From contig JAURJO010000509.1 in NCBI GenBank assembly GCA_030832235.1, positions 1-35,972 on the forward strand: a DNA stretch of 35,972 nt, written 5' to 3'. Source of the DNA: Verrucomicrobiota bacterium. GTDB taxonomy: Bacteria; Verrucomicrobiota; Verrucomicrobiia; Opitutales; Opitutaceae. The translations under genes were made by a program, and so were the position numbers. Shown piece after piece: positions 18,244-25,693 of the stretch. The notes beneath the pieces were generated by a model. That model had not been told where the DNA came from and did not search any database. It saw nothing but the letters and a program-made list of their open reading frames with translations. Every line of letters begins with the position of its first letter. Position 1 is the first letter of the stretch.

Positions 18244-20040
18244 ATGCCCGCGCTCCTCCGCCGCATTCTCCTTCGCGCGATTCTTGTCGCGCTCGTCGCG
18301 GCGTCGGTTCGCGCCTTCGATCTCACCGGCGGCTCCTGGACCAATGGCGACATCGTGATGCACCTTCAGCTCGGGACGCCGGCCGCGCCGTTGATCGACG
18401 GTACCTCCGACTGGAACACCGTGGCCGAGTCCGCGCTCGCCGATTGGAACACCCACCTGCAGCGCTGCCGGCTGACCACGGTCCGCAACTCGACCGCCGA
18501 GGTCAGAAACGGCAACCGCATCAACAATGTCGTCTTCCGGCCCGACGTCTTCGGCTCCGCCTTCGGCTCCCGCACGCTCGCCGTCACCGCCGGCTTCACC
18601 AACCGCGCCACCGCGCGCTTCACCGAGCAGGACGTCGTGTTCAACTCAAACCTCGCGTGGGATTCCTACCGGGGTCCCCTCCGCGGCTCCTCGCGTGATC
18701 TGCGCCGCGTCGCGCTTCATGAGTTCGGCCATGTGCTCGGGCTGGATCACCCCGACGACGCCGTGCCGCCGCAGAGCGTCGTCGCCATCATGAACAGCAC
18801 CGTCAGCAGCCTCGACACACTCATGAGCGACGACATCACCGGCGTGAAGACGCTCTACGACAACACGGCCGGCGGTGGCAGCGCCGGCTCGACCCTCCCC
18901 GTCATCGCCGCGCATCCGCAGAGCCGGACCGTGCAGGTGGGCGACTCGTACACCCTCAGCGTGACCGTCGGCGGGATCGGGCCCTTCACCTACGCCTGGG
19001 GATTCCGTCCCGACGGCTCCGCCACCACCGGCACCTTCGACCTCGCCACCGGTCCAAGCTACACGATCGGATCGGTGCAAGCGATCGACTCCGGGTTGTA
19101 CACCGCCGTCGTCCGCGGCCCGGGCGGCACCGTCGTCAGCAACTCTGCCCGGCTCACCGTGAACCCGGGACCGGCAGTTTCGCCAGACACCACCCTCGCT
19201 AACATCTCCACCCGCGGGATCGTCACTCCCGGCAGCGGAGCTCTCATCGCCGGCCTCGTGATCGGCGGCACGACGCCGAAACCCGTGCTGGTGCGCGCCA
19301 TCGGCCCGGGGCTCGCCGACTTCGGCGTCGGGGGCGCTCTCCTCGACCCGAGTCTGCGGGTCGTGGACAGCGCCGGCCGCACCGTCGCCGAGAACGACGA
19401 TTGGGACACCGGCGGAAACGTCACGGCGATCGAGGCCGCGGCGGGACGCCTCGGGGCCTTCGCGCTCCGCCGCGGCACGCGCGATGCCGCGATTCTCACC
19501 ACGCTCCAGCCGGGCAGCTACACCGCCGTGGTCACCGGGGTCGGTGATCTCACGGGCATCAGCCTGGTCGAGGCGTACGACGCCGATACGGACGCCGCGA
19601 CCGCCCGCAGCCGGCGCCTCGTGAACATCGCCACGCGCGGCCAGGTCTTCGGCGGCGAGAGCGTGCTCATCGCGGGCCTGGTCGTGACCGGCCCGGGACC
19701 GCGCACGTTCCTGATTCGCGGGATCGGCCCGACGCTGCTGAAACCGCCCTTCAACATCAGCGGCGCATTGCTCGACCCGTTTTTGGAAATCTACCGCGGC
19801 GAGACGCTGCTACGGGAGAACGACGACTGGGACTCGCCGCCCAACGGGCAGGCCCCCCTGCGCGAAGCGGCGAAAAAAGTCGGGGCGTTCGCCTTGGCGG
19901 AGACACGCGACACCGCGCTCCGCACCGGCCTCGACTCGGCGATGCTCATCACGCTCCCGCCCGGCAGCTACACCGCGAAACTCAGCGGCTTCGAGGGAAC
20001 GACCGGTATCGGGCTGATCGAGATCTACGAGGTGCCTTAG
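18244..20040 (+). CDS. Secreted matrixin-like zinc metalloprotease with Ig-like domain and two C-terminal repeats
   Basis: 598 residues with a signal peptide (about 1-22, RRILLRAILVALVAASVRA). The catalytic domain (about 25-205) carries the metzincin zinc site HEFGHVLGLDH (ligands H159, H163 and H169, catalytic E160), followed by VVAIMNSTVSSLD, whose methionine fits the Met-turn. An Ig-like domain comes next (about 218-310; HPQSRTVQVGDSYTLSV ... DSGLYTAVVRG). Two homologous repeats of about 135 residues follow, each opening LxNIxTRG, with VRAIGPGL or IRGIGPTL, a NDDWD motif, GAFAL and LPPGSYTAK-type endings. Such repeats probably mediate surface attachment or substrate binding, which is inference. 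It sits 8 nt downstream of a small secreted protein. The protease call is firm; the substrate is unknown. Confidence 0.9.
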   Translation: MPALLRRILLRAILVALVAASVRAFDLTGGSWTNGDIVMHLQLGTPAAPLIDGTSDWNTVAESALADWNTHLQRCRLTTVRNSTAEVRNGNRINNVVFRPDVFGSAFGSRTLAVTAGFTNRATARFTEQDVVFNSNLAWDSYRGPLRGSSRDLRRVALHEFGHVLGLDHPDDAVPPQSVVAIMNSTVSSLDTLMSDDITGVKTLYDNTAGGGSAGSTLPVIAAHPQSRTVQVGDSYTLSVTVGGIGPFTYAWGFRPDGSATTGTFDLATGPSYTIGSVQAIDSGLYTAVVRGPGGTVVSNSARLTVNPGPAVSPDTTLANISTRGIVTPGSGALIAGLVIGGTTPKPVLVRAIGPGLADFGVGGALLDPSLRVVDSAGRTVAENDDWDTGGNVTAIEAAAGRLGAFALRRGTRDAAILTTLQPGSYTAVVTGVGDLTGISLVEAYDADTDAATARSRRLVNIATRGQVFGGESVLIAGLVVTGPGPRTFLIRGIGPTLLKPPFNISGALLDPFLEIYRGETLLRENDDWDSPPNGQAPLREAAKKVGAFALAETRDTALRTGLDSAMLITLPPGSYTAKLSGFEGTTGIGLIEIYEVP

Positions 20041-20105
20041 CGGGCGCGGCCAAACCTTGGCTTTCATTTTCCGCGCTGCTCTGACTCCCTCGCGACGACC
20101 GCCGC

Positions 20106-20897
20106 ATGTCTGACTTCAAGCACTTCTTCGGCAACCCGCCCTCCGACCAGAATGCCCTCGACCTGTTCGCCGGTGAGTGGTCCTCGCAGCCGCCCGCCAG
20201 CCGGCCGGAACTCAAGGCGGGAGCGACTCCCCTCTTCGACGACCCGCGCATCGCCTGGGCGCATCACCGGCTGATGGAAATGGGCGTGGCCGGCGGCTTC
20301 ACCGGGCGCCACGTCCTCGAATTGGGGCCGCTCGAGGGAGGCCACACCTATTTGCTCGATCGGCTCGAGGCCGCTTCGGTCACCGCGGTCGAGGCAAACG
20401 CGCGCGCCTACCTGAAGTGTCTCATCGCCAAGGAGACCTTCGGCATGCCCCGCGCGCGCTTCCTGCTCGGCGACTGCCTGGAGTTCCTCCGCGCCGAGGG
20501 CAGGCATTTCGACGTCGGCGTCGCCTGCGGTATCCTTTATCACCTTACAAATCCGGTCGAGTTGCTGGAACTCCTCGCGCGTCGCTGCGACGCCCTGTTC
20601 CTGTGGACCGTATTCTACGATCCCGACTTCGTGGCGGCCAACCCGGTGCCGGGCGCGAAGTTTTCCGAGGCGATCGCGATGGAGACGGGCGGCTTTCCGC
20701 ACACCGTGCACCGCTTCAACTACGGTCCCTCGCTCGACTGGAAAGGCTTCTGCGGCGGCGGAGAGATTTACAGTTACTGGATGGAGAAGGCCGAAATCCT
20801 CAAGGCGCTCCGACGCTTCGGATTCACGGATTTCCGGACCGAGCAGCACCCGAACGTCCACGGCAGCGCGCTGATGGTCGCCGCCCGAAAGGCGTGA
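20106..20897 (+). CDS. SAM-dependent methyltransferase
   Basis: 263 residues, soluble. The N-terminal helical stretch (FFGNPPSDQNALDLFAGEW) precedes a Rossmann domain with motif I HVLELGPLEGGHT (about residues 76-88), the acidic end of strand 2 in VTAVEANARAYLK, and FDVGVACGILYHLTNPVELL, where the second half of the SAM site lies. A long insert with FYDPDFVAAN and GGGEIYSYWM follows before the final strand. The organisation recalls methyltransferases found with glycan and O-antigen genes, related to the methyltransferase 11/DUF1698-like group. It lies 65 nt after the protease and is unrelated in sequence to the other two methyltransferases here. Reaction class is confident; substrate unknown. 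Confidence 0.87.
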   Translation: MSDFKHFFGNPPSDQNALDLFAGEWSSQPPASRPELKAGATPLFDDPRIAWAHHRLMEMGVAGGFTGRHVLELGPLEGGHTYLLDRLEAASVTAVEANARAYLKCLIAKETFGMPRARFLLGDCLEFLRAEGRHFDVGVACGILYHLTNPVELLELLARRCDALFLWTVFYDPDFVAANPVPGAKFSEAIAMETGGFPHTVHRFNYGPSLDWKGFCGGGEIYSYWMEKAEILKALRRFGFTDFRTEQHPNVHGSALMVAARKA

Positions 20898-20952
20898 CCG
20901 CAGACTGACGCGCGGTTTGACGCGCCCGGCCCGCCGCACACACTCCCCTCCC

Positions 20953-21645
20953 ATGTCGTTTCCGCGCGCTCTCCAAATCCTGATTCTCGCCTTGGCGGGA
21001 TCGGGCGGAGCATTCGCCGCGGACACCCCAGCATCCGGCGGCGGCACCAAGGCATCCCCGTTCATGCCCCCCGCCGCCGCGGCTCAGGTCGCCCCTGGCG
21101 GGGACTCTGGCGAGACACTTGAGTTCGCCGGGATCAGTTCGGTAGGCAACCGCACCGATTTCATCGTCCACGACCGTTCCTCGAAGAAGTCATTCTGGAT
21201 TGGAATGGGCGAAACCAAGAACGGCATCACCTTGGTTAGCCACGATCCCAAGCGAGATATTTTGACGCTCACTTCCAATGGCACCCAGAAGCAGCTACCC
21301 CTCCGCAAAGTCGCTGCGGGAGCAGGGCGCCCGGGAGCTGCTTCAATGGCTGTAGGTCAAAGCTCAAGTATTTCACCAACAGATACTTCTGTTATAGCTC
21401 CCCCTCCTCCTCCAGCATTGCCAGCTCCGAGCCAAGACCCGACGCCCGCCGTGGCCGAAGCAAAGCCTGCCCCGGCCACACCAGCCCAAGAAGCAATCCT
21501 CAAGCAGGAGACCGAAGCGCGGAATTTGGTGAGCGACCTGCTCGAAATTGGAATGGCCCAACGGCGCGCTTACGAAGAGGCCCAACGCCGAAATAGCGGC
21601 GCGAATCCTGCGGAGCCCCCGGCGGATTCGCCCAAGCAGCCGTAG
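20953..21645 (+). CDS. Secreted hypothetical protein, low-complexity C-terminal half
   Basis: 230 residues from the ATG at 20953, chosen because it opens on a signal peptide (MSFPRALQILILALAG, then GAFAAD); an in-frame upstream start at 20917 would add polar residues ahead of it. The mature protein has a small conserved-looking core (GETLEFAGISSVGNRTDFIV ... WIGMGETKNGITLV, with DPKRDILTLTSNGTQKQLPL) that looks like a single small beta domain, then a Pro/Ala-rich segment and a helical charged tail (EARNLVSDLLEIGMAQRRAYEE). The core resembles secretion-system or pilus-associated periplasmic proteins only loosely, so no function is given. From about 21120 the GC content drops visibly compared with neighbours, with more A/T third positions, which may mean recent acquisition or relaxed selection. 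Confidence 0.7.
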   Translation: MSFPRALQILILALAGSGGAFAADTPASGGGTKASPFMPPAAAAQVAPGGDSGETLEFAGISSVGNRTDFIVHDRSSKKSFWIGMGETKNGITLVSHDPKRDILTLTSNGTQKQLPLRKVAAGAGRPGAASMAVGQSSSISPTDTSVIAPPPPPALPAPSQDPTPAVAEAKPAPATPAQEAILKQETEARNLVSDLLEIGMAQRRAYEEAQRRNSGANPAEPPADSPKQP

Positions 21646-21879
21646 CAAGACTGCGGACTTCGGCTGGAGCTTCGAAAGCGTCCGAAATCGGCCATCCGGG
21701 ATCGGTCGCGTGTACGACCTTGACCCAAGATAATCGCTGGACGACCCGCGATTTAGCACTTTTGCTCGCGGCCTCTAAGTCGCGTATCTGGCGCCAAATC
21801 CGTTGGCTCTTGGACGCATTTATCGTGCCCCCCCCTTTCCGACGTCCGTTGGAATCCAGAAAACCCTACCTAACAACAC
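21646..21879 (+). other. Largest intergenic region (234 nt), leader of the TonB-dependent receptor gene
   Basis: The stretch continues the lower-GC composition of the preceding gene and ends with an A/C-rich leader (ctaacaacacatg) just before the receptor start. A C run lies at about 21829-21836. I found no tRNA, no convincing riboswitch fold and no good -35/-10 pair at standard spacing. A frame open from a TTG at 21720 exists but runs into the receptor gene out of frame and lacks family features. A promoter for the receptor most likely lies here, by position only. Confidence 0.4.
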
Positions 21880-24800
21880 ATGATCGCTACCAAGATCAGA
21901 CCCGCCCACGTCGCCAAGCTCACCTTGGCTTCGTCGCTGGCCGCCCTGTGCATCGCCCCCGCGGGCCTTGCCCAGTCCGCCGACGCCGCCGCCCTGCGAC
22001 GGCTCCAGGAAGAGAACGCCGCCCTGCGTAAGCAGCTGGCTGAAGCCCAAGGCAAGTCGGCTCCGGCCGCCGCTCAGCCTGCCGCTGCCGCTCCCGCGGC
22101 GCGTCCCGCCGCCGCTCCCGCCTCGACGTCGCGTCTCGCGACCGACGAGGGTGTCACCGCGCTGACGCCCTTCGAGGTGAAGACCGACAAGGACTACGGC
22201 TACCTGAAGACCAATGCCATGACGGCCACCCGTATCGGCATGGAGATTCAAAAAGTGCCGATGAACATCTCCGTTATCTCGGAGGAGTTTCTGAAGGACA
22301 CCAACGCCCGCTCGCTCACCGACCTGTTCCGCTATTCGGCGGCGTCGTCCGGCGACACCCGTTTCGCGATGCGCGTGCCCGCGAACGAGGCCACCCCGCA
22401 GGGACAGTTCACGATGCGCGGCTTCCAGGTTAACACCCTGATGCGCAACGGCGTGTTCCGCTACATCTCGCACAATTTCGACAACATCGATCGCGTCGAA
22501 ATGGTGAAGGGACCGGCCACGGTATTCTTCGGTCAGGGCTACCCCGGCGGCGTGATCAACTTCGTGACCAAGCGTCCGTCGTTCAGCCCGCTCGCTACCG
22601 AAGTTTCCTACTCGGTCAACAGCGACAGCGGCGAGCGCGTCAACATCGACCACAACGCCGTCCTTTCGAAGAAGGCCGCGGTGCGGTTCGTCGGTGGCTG
22701 GGAAGACAGCCAGGGCGAGCGCCGGTTCGAGTTCCAGAAGAACATCACCGCCTCCCCCTCGCTCACCCTCGTGCCGTTCGACAGCGGCAAGGTGAAGATC
22801 AACCTCGAGCTCGAGTATTCGAACAAAGAGTACAACAAGAACGACTACGACTGGATCTACAGCGACTTCGAAGGCTGGCGCAAGGCCGCCGCCGCGGGTC
22901 CGTTCCTCTCCAGCGTGATCGCCGCCTCGGCCGGCAACGGCCTCGCCGCGAACGTCACGCAGGCCACCACGACCCCGACACTCGCGTATTCGACCTACAT
23001 CAACAACGTTCGTAACGCCACCGGCAACCTGATGCTGCCGGCCTACACCTCGGTGAAGCGCGGCGCGTACTACACCGACGCCTCCGGCAAGTGGATCTAC
23101 GACAAGGCTTTCAATTACACCAGCCGCGGCGCGAAGTCCAAGGAGCTCGACGAGATCGCCTCCGTCACCCTCGACGCCTCGCCATTCGAGTGGCTCGACT
23201 TCCGCTACGTCTTCACCCGCGACCACGCGGTGCATGACACCATCGGCCAGGGCAGCGCGATCACGACCCCGTACGCCGACGGCATCCACTGGAACGTCGC
23301 CACCGGCAACATGTCGGGTTACTGGCGCCGCACCGAGACCCACAATCTCGACTTGGTCTTCAAGTTCGACGCTCTCGGCGCCAAGCACAAGGTGCTGGCC
23401 GGTGGTCAGCGTGGCGTCTGGCTCCAGCAGTACCTCGGCAACGCCGCGGTCAGCGACGTGAACTGGGCCTTCCTGCCCGGCGCTACCAACCCGGTTGCGA
23501 ATCCGGACTACGCGGGCACCAACACCGCCAAGTACGCGTTCGGCGGCGTGCCGGTTAACCAGGTCATCCGTCAGCGCGACGGCTCCATCAAGCCGGTCCG
23601 CCAGATCTTCAGCAACTTTGACCCGGGCACCGAGATCTACCCCGACATCAACCAGTTCTTCCAGGACCAGCGCAACGCGGTCGACGGCTACAAGCCGACG
23701 CTCATCGGCACGTACGTCAACTACCAGGGCTCCTTCCTGAAGGACAAGCTGACCGTCCTCGCCGGCTATCGTCGCGAGAAGCGCTGGGAGCGCGGCCAGT
23801 GGCAGGTCAACAACTTCCCCTGGTACATCTACCCGGGCGAAATGTGGCTCGATCCCGTGAAATACCCCGAGAACCAGTGGGGTCACTCGATCGCTTATCA
23901 GAAGACCGTGCCCCTCGACCAGAAGGGCAACTCCTGGATGGCCGGCGCCTCCTACGAGATCACCCGCCAGCTGTCCGCCTACGTGTCCGTTTCCCGCATC
24001 TTCAAGTTCAACTCGGGCAACATCGGTGGCTACTTCCCGGGTGACGAAGTGTACTACGTGAACGGCATCCTCGCCGAGGCCCGCGCCCGCGGCCAGAACG
24101 GCTTCACCTACCGCGGCCAGAACATCACCAGCGTCGATCAGTTCCTGAAGGTCATCCAGGGCCTCCGCTACGACCAGCTGATCCCGAACGAGACCGGCAT
24201 GAACTACGAGGTCGGCGCCAAGTACACGTCGGCCGACAACAAGATCGTCGGTACCTGGTCGCTGTTCTCCGCCAACCGCGCCAACCGCAAGGAGGACGAC
24301 GGCGTCGCCCAGTCCAACCTGAACGAGCCGCTCAACTACTCCGCCGATCCGTTGCTGATCGCCGGCGTGGCCCGCGGTATCGCCGCCGGTGGCTCGACGC
24401 CCTCTGGCTTCAATAGCGCCGCCAGCACCGGCCGCATCTTCCGTGTCCGCGCGTACGACAACAACGTGCGCATCGCCGGCACGGAAGCCGAGGTCATCTA
24501 CACGCCGATCCGGAACTTCCAGGCCGTCATCAACGCCTCGTTCCTGCCCACGGCGAAGCTGATCGAGGACAGCCGTCCGGTCTACGCCAAGCCGGGTTCA
24601 GCCGGGTACGCGACCCTTTCGGCCACCCAGAAGCGCGATGCCGACATCCTCTGGGGTGCGCGCGTAGAGAACGTTCCGGAATACCGTTTCAACGTTTTCG
24701 GTAAGTACACCTTCACTGAAAATCTCGTTGGCGGACTCGGCCGCGGTCTCGCCGTGAGCGCCGGCGCCCGCTACTCGTCCGAGACCGTCGTTTCCCGTTC

Positions 24801-25008
24801 GGTTGACTGGAACCCCCTCGCGGGCGGCTACCAAGCCGGTAACTACACGGTGTTCGACCTTACCCTGAGCCTCCCGTGGGAGCTGATGGGCTACAAGATC
24901 CACAGCAACCTGGGTGTCTACAACGTGACGGACAAGCAGTACTCCGAGGGCTCGTTCGCGATGTCCCCGGCCCGGAACTGGCTGTTCACGAACACGCTCC
25001 GCTTCTGA
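21880..25008 (+). CDS. TonB-dependent outer-membrane receptor with N-terminal coiled coil
   Basis: 1042 residues. A signal peptide (about 1-31, ending CIAPAGLAQS) is followed by a short heptad-patterned helix (LRRLQEENAALRKQLAEAQG, about 39-58) and an Ala/Pro-rich linker. The TonB-box region ALTPFEVKTD precedes the plug domain (IQKVPMNISVISEEFLKD ... TMRGFQVNTLMRNGV ... VEMVKGPATVFFGQGYPGG ... INFVTKRP). The plug signature is of the siderophore-receptor type. The remainder is a 22-strand barrel with aromatic strand ends, closing in NWLFTNTLRF with a terminal Phe as expected for BAM recognition. It imports an unknown ligand (iron chelate, sugar or other) driven by TonB/ExbBD, which are not in the window. 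A strong terminator follows. The coiled coil between signal peptide and TonB box is not part of the standard layout. Confidence 0.93.
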   Translation: MIATKIRPAHVAKLTLASSLAALCIAPAGLAQSADAAALRRLQEENAALRKQLAEAQGKSAPAAAQPAAAAPAARPAAAPASTSRLATDEGVTALTPFEVKTDKDYGYLKTNAMTATRIGMEIQKVPMNISVISEEFLKDTNARSLTDLFRYSAASSGDTRFAMRVPANEATPQGQFTMRGFQVNTLMRNGVFRYISHNFDNIDRVEMVKGPATVFFGQGYPGGVINFVTKRPSFSPLATEVSYSVNSDSGERVNIDHNAVLSKKAAVRFVGGWEDSQGERRFEFQKNITASPSLTLVPFDSGKVKINLELEYSNKEYNKNDYDWIYSDFEGWRKAAAAGPFLSSVIAASAGNGLAANVTQATTTPTLAYSTYINNVRNATGNLMLPAYTSVKRGAYYTDASGKWIYDKAFNYTSRGAKSKELDEIASVTLDASPFEWLDFRYVFTRDHAVHDTIGQGSAITTPYADGIHWNVATGNMSGYWRRTETHNLDLVFKFDALGAKHKVLAGGQRGVWLQQYLGNAAVSDVNWAFLPGATNPVANPDYAGTNTAKYAFGGVPVNQVIRQRDGSIKPVRQIFSNFDPGTEIYPDINQFFQDQRNAVDGYKPTLIGTYVNYQGSFLKDKLTVLAGYRREKRWERGQWQVNNFPWYIYPGEMWLDPVKYPENQWGHSIAYQKTVPLDQKGNSWMAGASYEITRQLSAYVSVSRIFKFNSGNIGGYFPGDEVYYVNGILAEARARGQNGFTYRGQNITSVDQFLKVIQGLRYDQLIPNETGMNYEVGAKYTSADNKIVGTWSLFSANRANRKEDDGVAQSNLNEPLNYSADPLLIAGVARGIAAGGSTPSGFNSAASTGRIFRVRAYDNNVRIAGTEAEVIYTPIRNFQAVINASFLPTAKLIEDSRPVYAKPGSAGYATLSATQKRDADILWGARVENVPEYRFNVFGKYTFTENLVGGLGRGLAVSAGARYSSETVVSRSVDWNPLAGGYQAGNYTVFDLTLSLPWELMGYKIHSNLGVYNVTDKQYSEGSFAMSPARNWLFTNTLRF

Positions 25009-25035
25009 GGCGGAACGAATCCTGATCGCTTGAGC

Positions 25036-25066
25036 AAAGCGGCGGCCGAAAGGCCGCCGCTTTTTT
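25036..25066 (+). terminator. Intrinsic terminator after the TonB-dependent receptor gene
   Basis: A perfect GC-rich stem, gcggcggcc (25039-25047) with ggccgccgc (25052-25060), closed by a gaaa tetraloop and followed by six T residues at 25061-25066. Three A residues before the stem can extend pairing with the T tract. It lies 28 nt after the receptor stop, so it ends the receptor transcript before the lipoprotein gene. Confidence 0.95.
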
Positions 25067-25102
25067 GTCGTCTCACATCCCGGCCCGGATCCCATTCCAA
25101 CC

Positions 25103-25600
25103 ATGCGTAACCCCGCCGCAATCCGCCTTACCGCATTACCCGCGGTCCTGCTCACCGCTGCGTTTCTCCCCGCCTGCCAGAGTGCTCGTGAATCTCGCGC
25201 CCTTGAGAAGGCCGAAGCATTCGGAACGCAGTCTACCGAGGTCCAGGCGAAGGTCCGCGCGGGAGAAGTGGAGCCCGGCTTCACACCGGATCTTGTTTAC
25301 ATCGCCTTGGGCCGCCCCGACCGGAAACAGGCGGGTCCGGGTGGCGCGATAACTTGGACCTACCGCAACTTTCCGGTCAGCGGCACCTCCGCCGCAGCGA
25401 CGGGCATGAACGTACCCGGGGCGCGCTCCCAAAATTCCGGACTCGCCTCCGCCAACGCCCCCGGTGGCGGCGGTAGCATCTCGAGCACACGTCCGAACGG
25501 GGTACAGGCCGGGATCGGCAACGTGCCCGACGCGGCAGTCGCAACGCTGGTGATCGAGTTCACCGATGAACGCGTGAGTGCGATCCGCTTTGTACCGTGA
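25103..25600 (+). CDS. Putative lipoprotein, SmpA/BamE-like
   Basis: 165 residues. The N-terminus is a lipoprotein signal with lipobox LPAC, so the predicted lipidated cysteine is C25. After a charged helical segment comes GFTPDLVYIALGRPD, like the conserved helix-turn of SmpA/OmlA (BamE) domains where a genetic-distance-like 'GxPd' follows, then ITWTYRNFP, a Gly/Ala/Ser-rich insert (about 100-130), and a final strand pair VATLVIEFTDERVSAIRFVP. The low-complexity insert between strands is unusual for BamE, and the overall length is larger, so it is related by domain at best. It sits after a strong terminator and must have its own promoter. No Shine-Dalgarno is visible. Outer-membrane location is inferred. 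Confidence 0.65.
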   Translation: MRNPAAIRLTALPAVLLTAAFLPACQSARESRALEKAEAFGTQSTEVQAKVRAGEVEPGFTPDLVYIALGRPDRKQAGPGGAITWTYRNFPVSGTSAAATGMNVPGARSQNSGLASANAPGGGGSISSTRPNGVQAGIGNVPDAAVATLVIEFTDERVSAIRFVP

Positions 25601-25680
25601 GCTTTCCGAATCGCTTCCGTCTGTAAGGCGGGTGGACAAATCTGATCATCCCTTCGCCGGCGATATGAGAGCATTATACC

Positions 25681-25685
25681 GAAGG
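25681..25685 (+). promoter_or_regulatory. Shine-Dalgarno-like GAAGG deciding the next start
   Basis: GAAGG lies 8 nt before the ATG at 25694 but only 2 nt before the ATG at 25688. Spacing favours 25694 as the true start. It is one of few purine-rich ribosome sites in the window. Confidence 0.5.
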
Positions 25686-25693
25686 TAATGAGC

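Noticed and set aside
21720..22031. Possible small gene from a TTG upstream of the receptor
   Set aside because: The start is weak, the product turns Arg/Pro-rich where it overlaps the receptor out of frame, and no family is recognised.
21820..23886. 688-codon open frame antisense to the TonB-dependent receptor
   Set aside because: The receptor on the plus strand has full family features; the antisense product is a Val/Gly/Arg/Asp-rich mirror of its codons.
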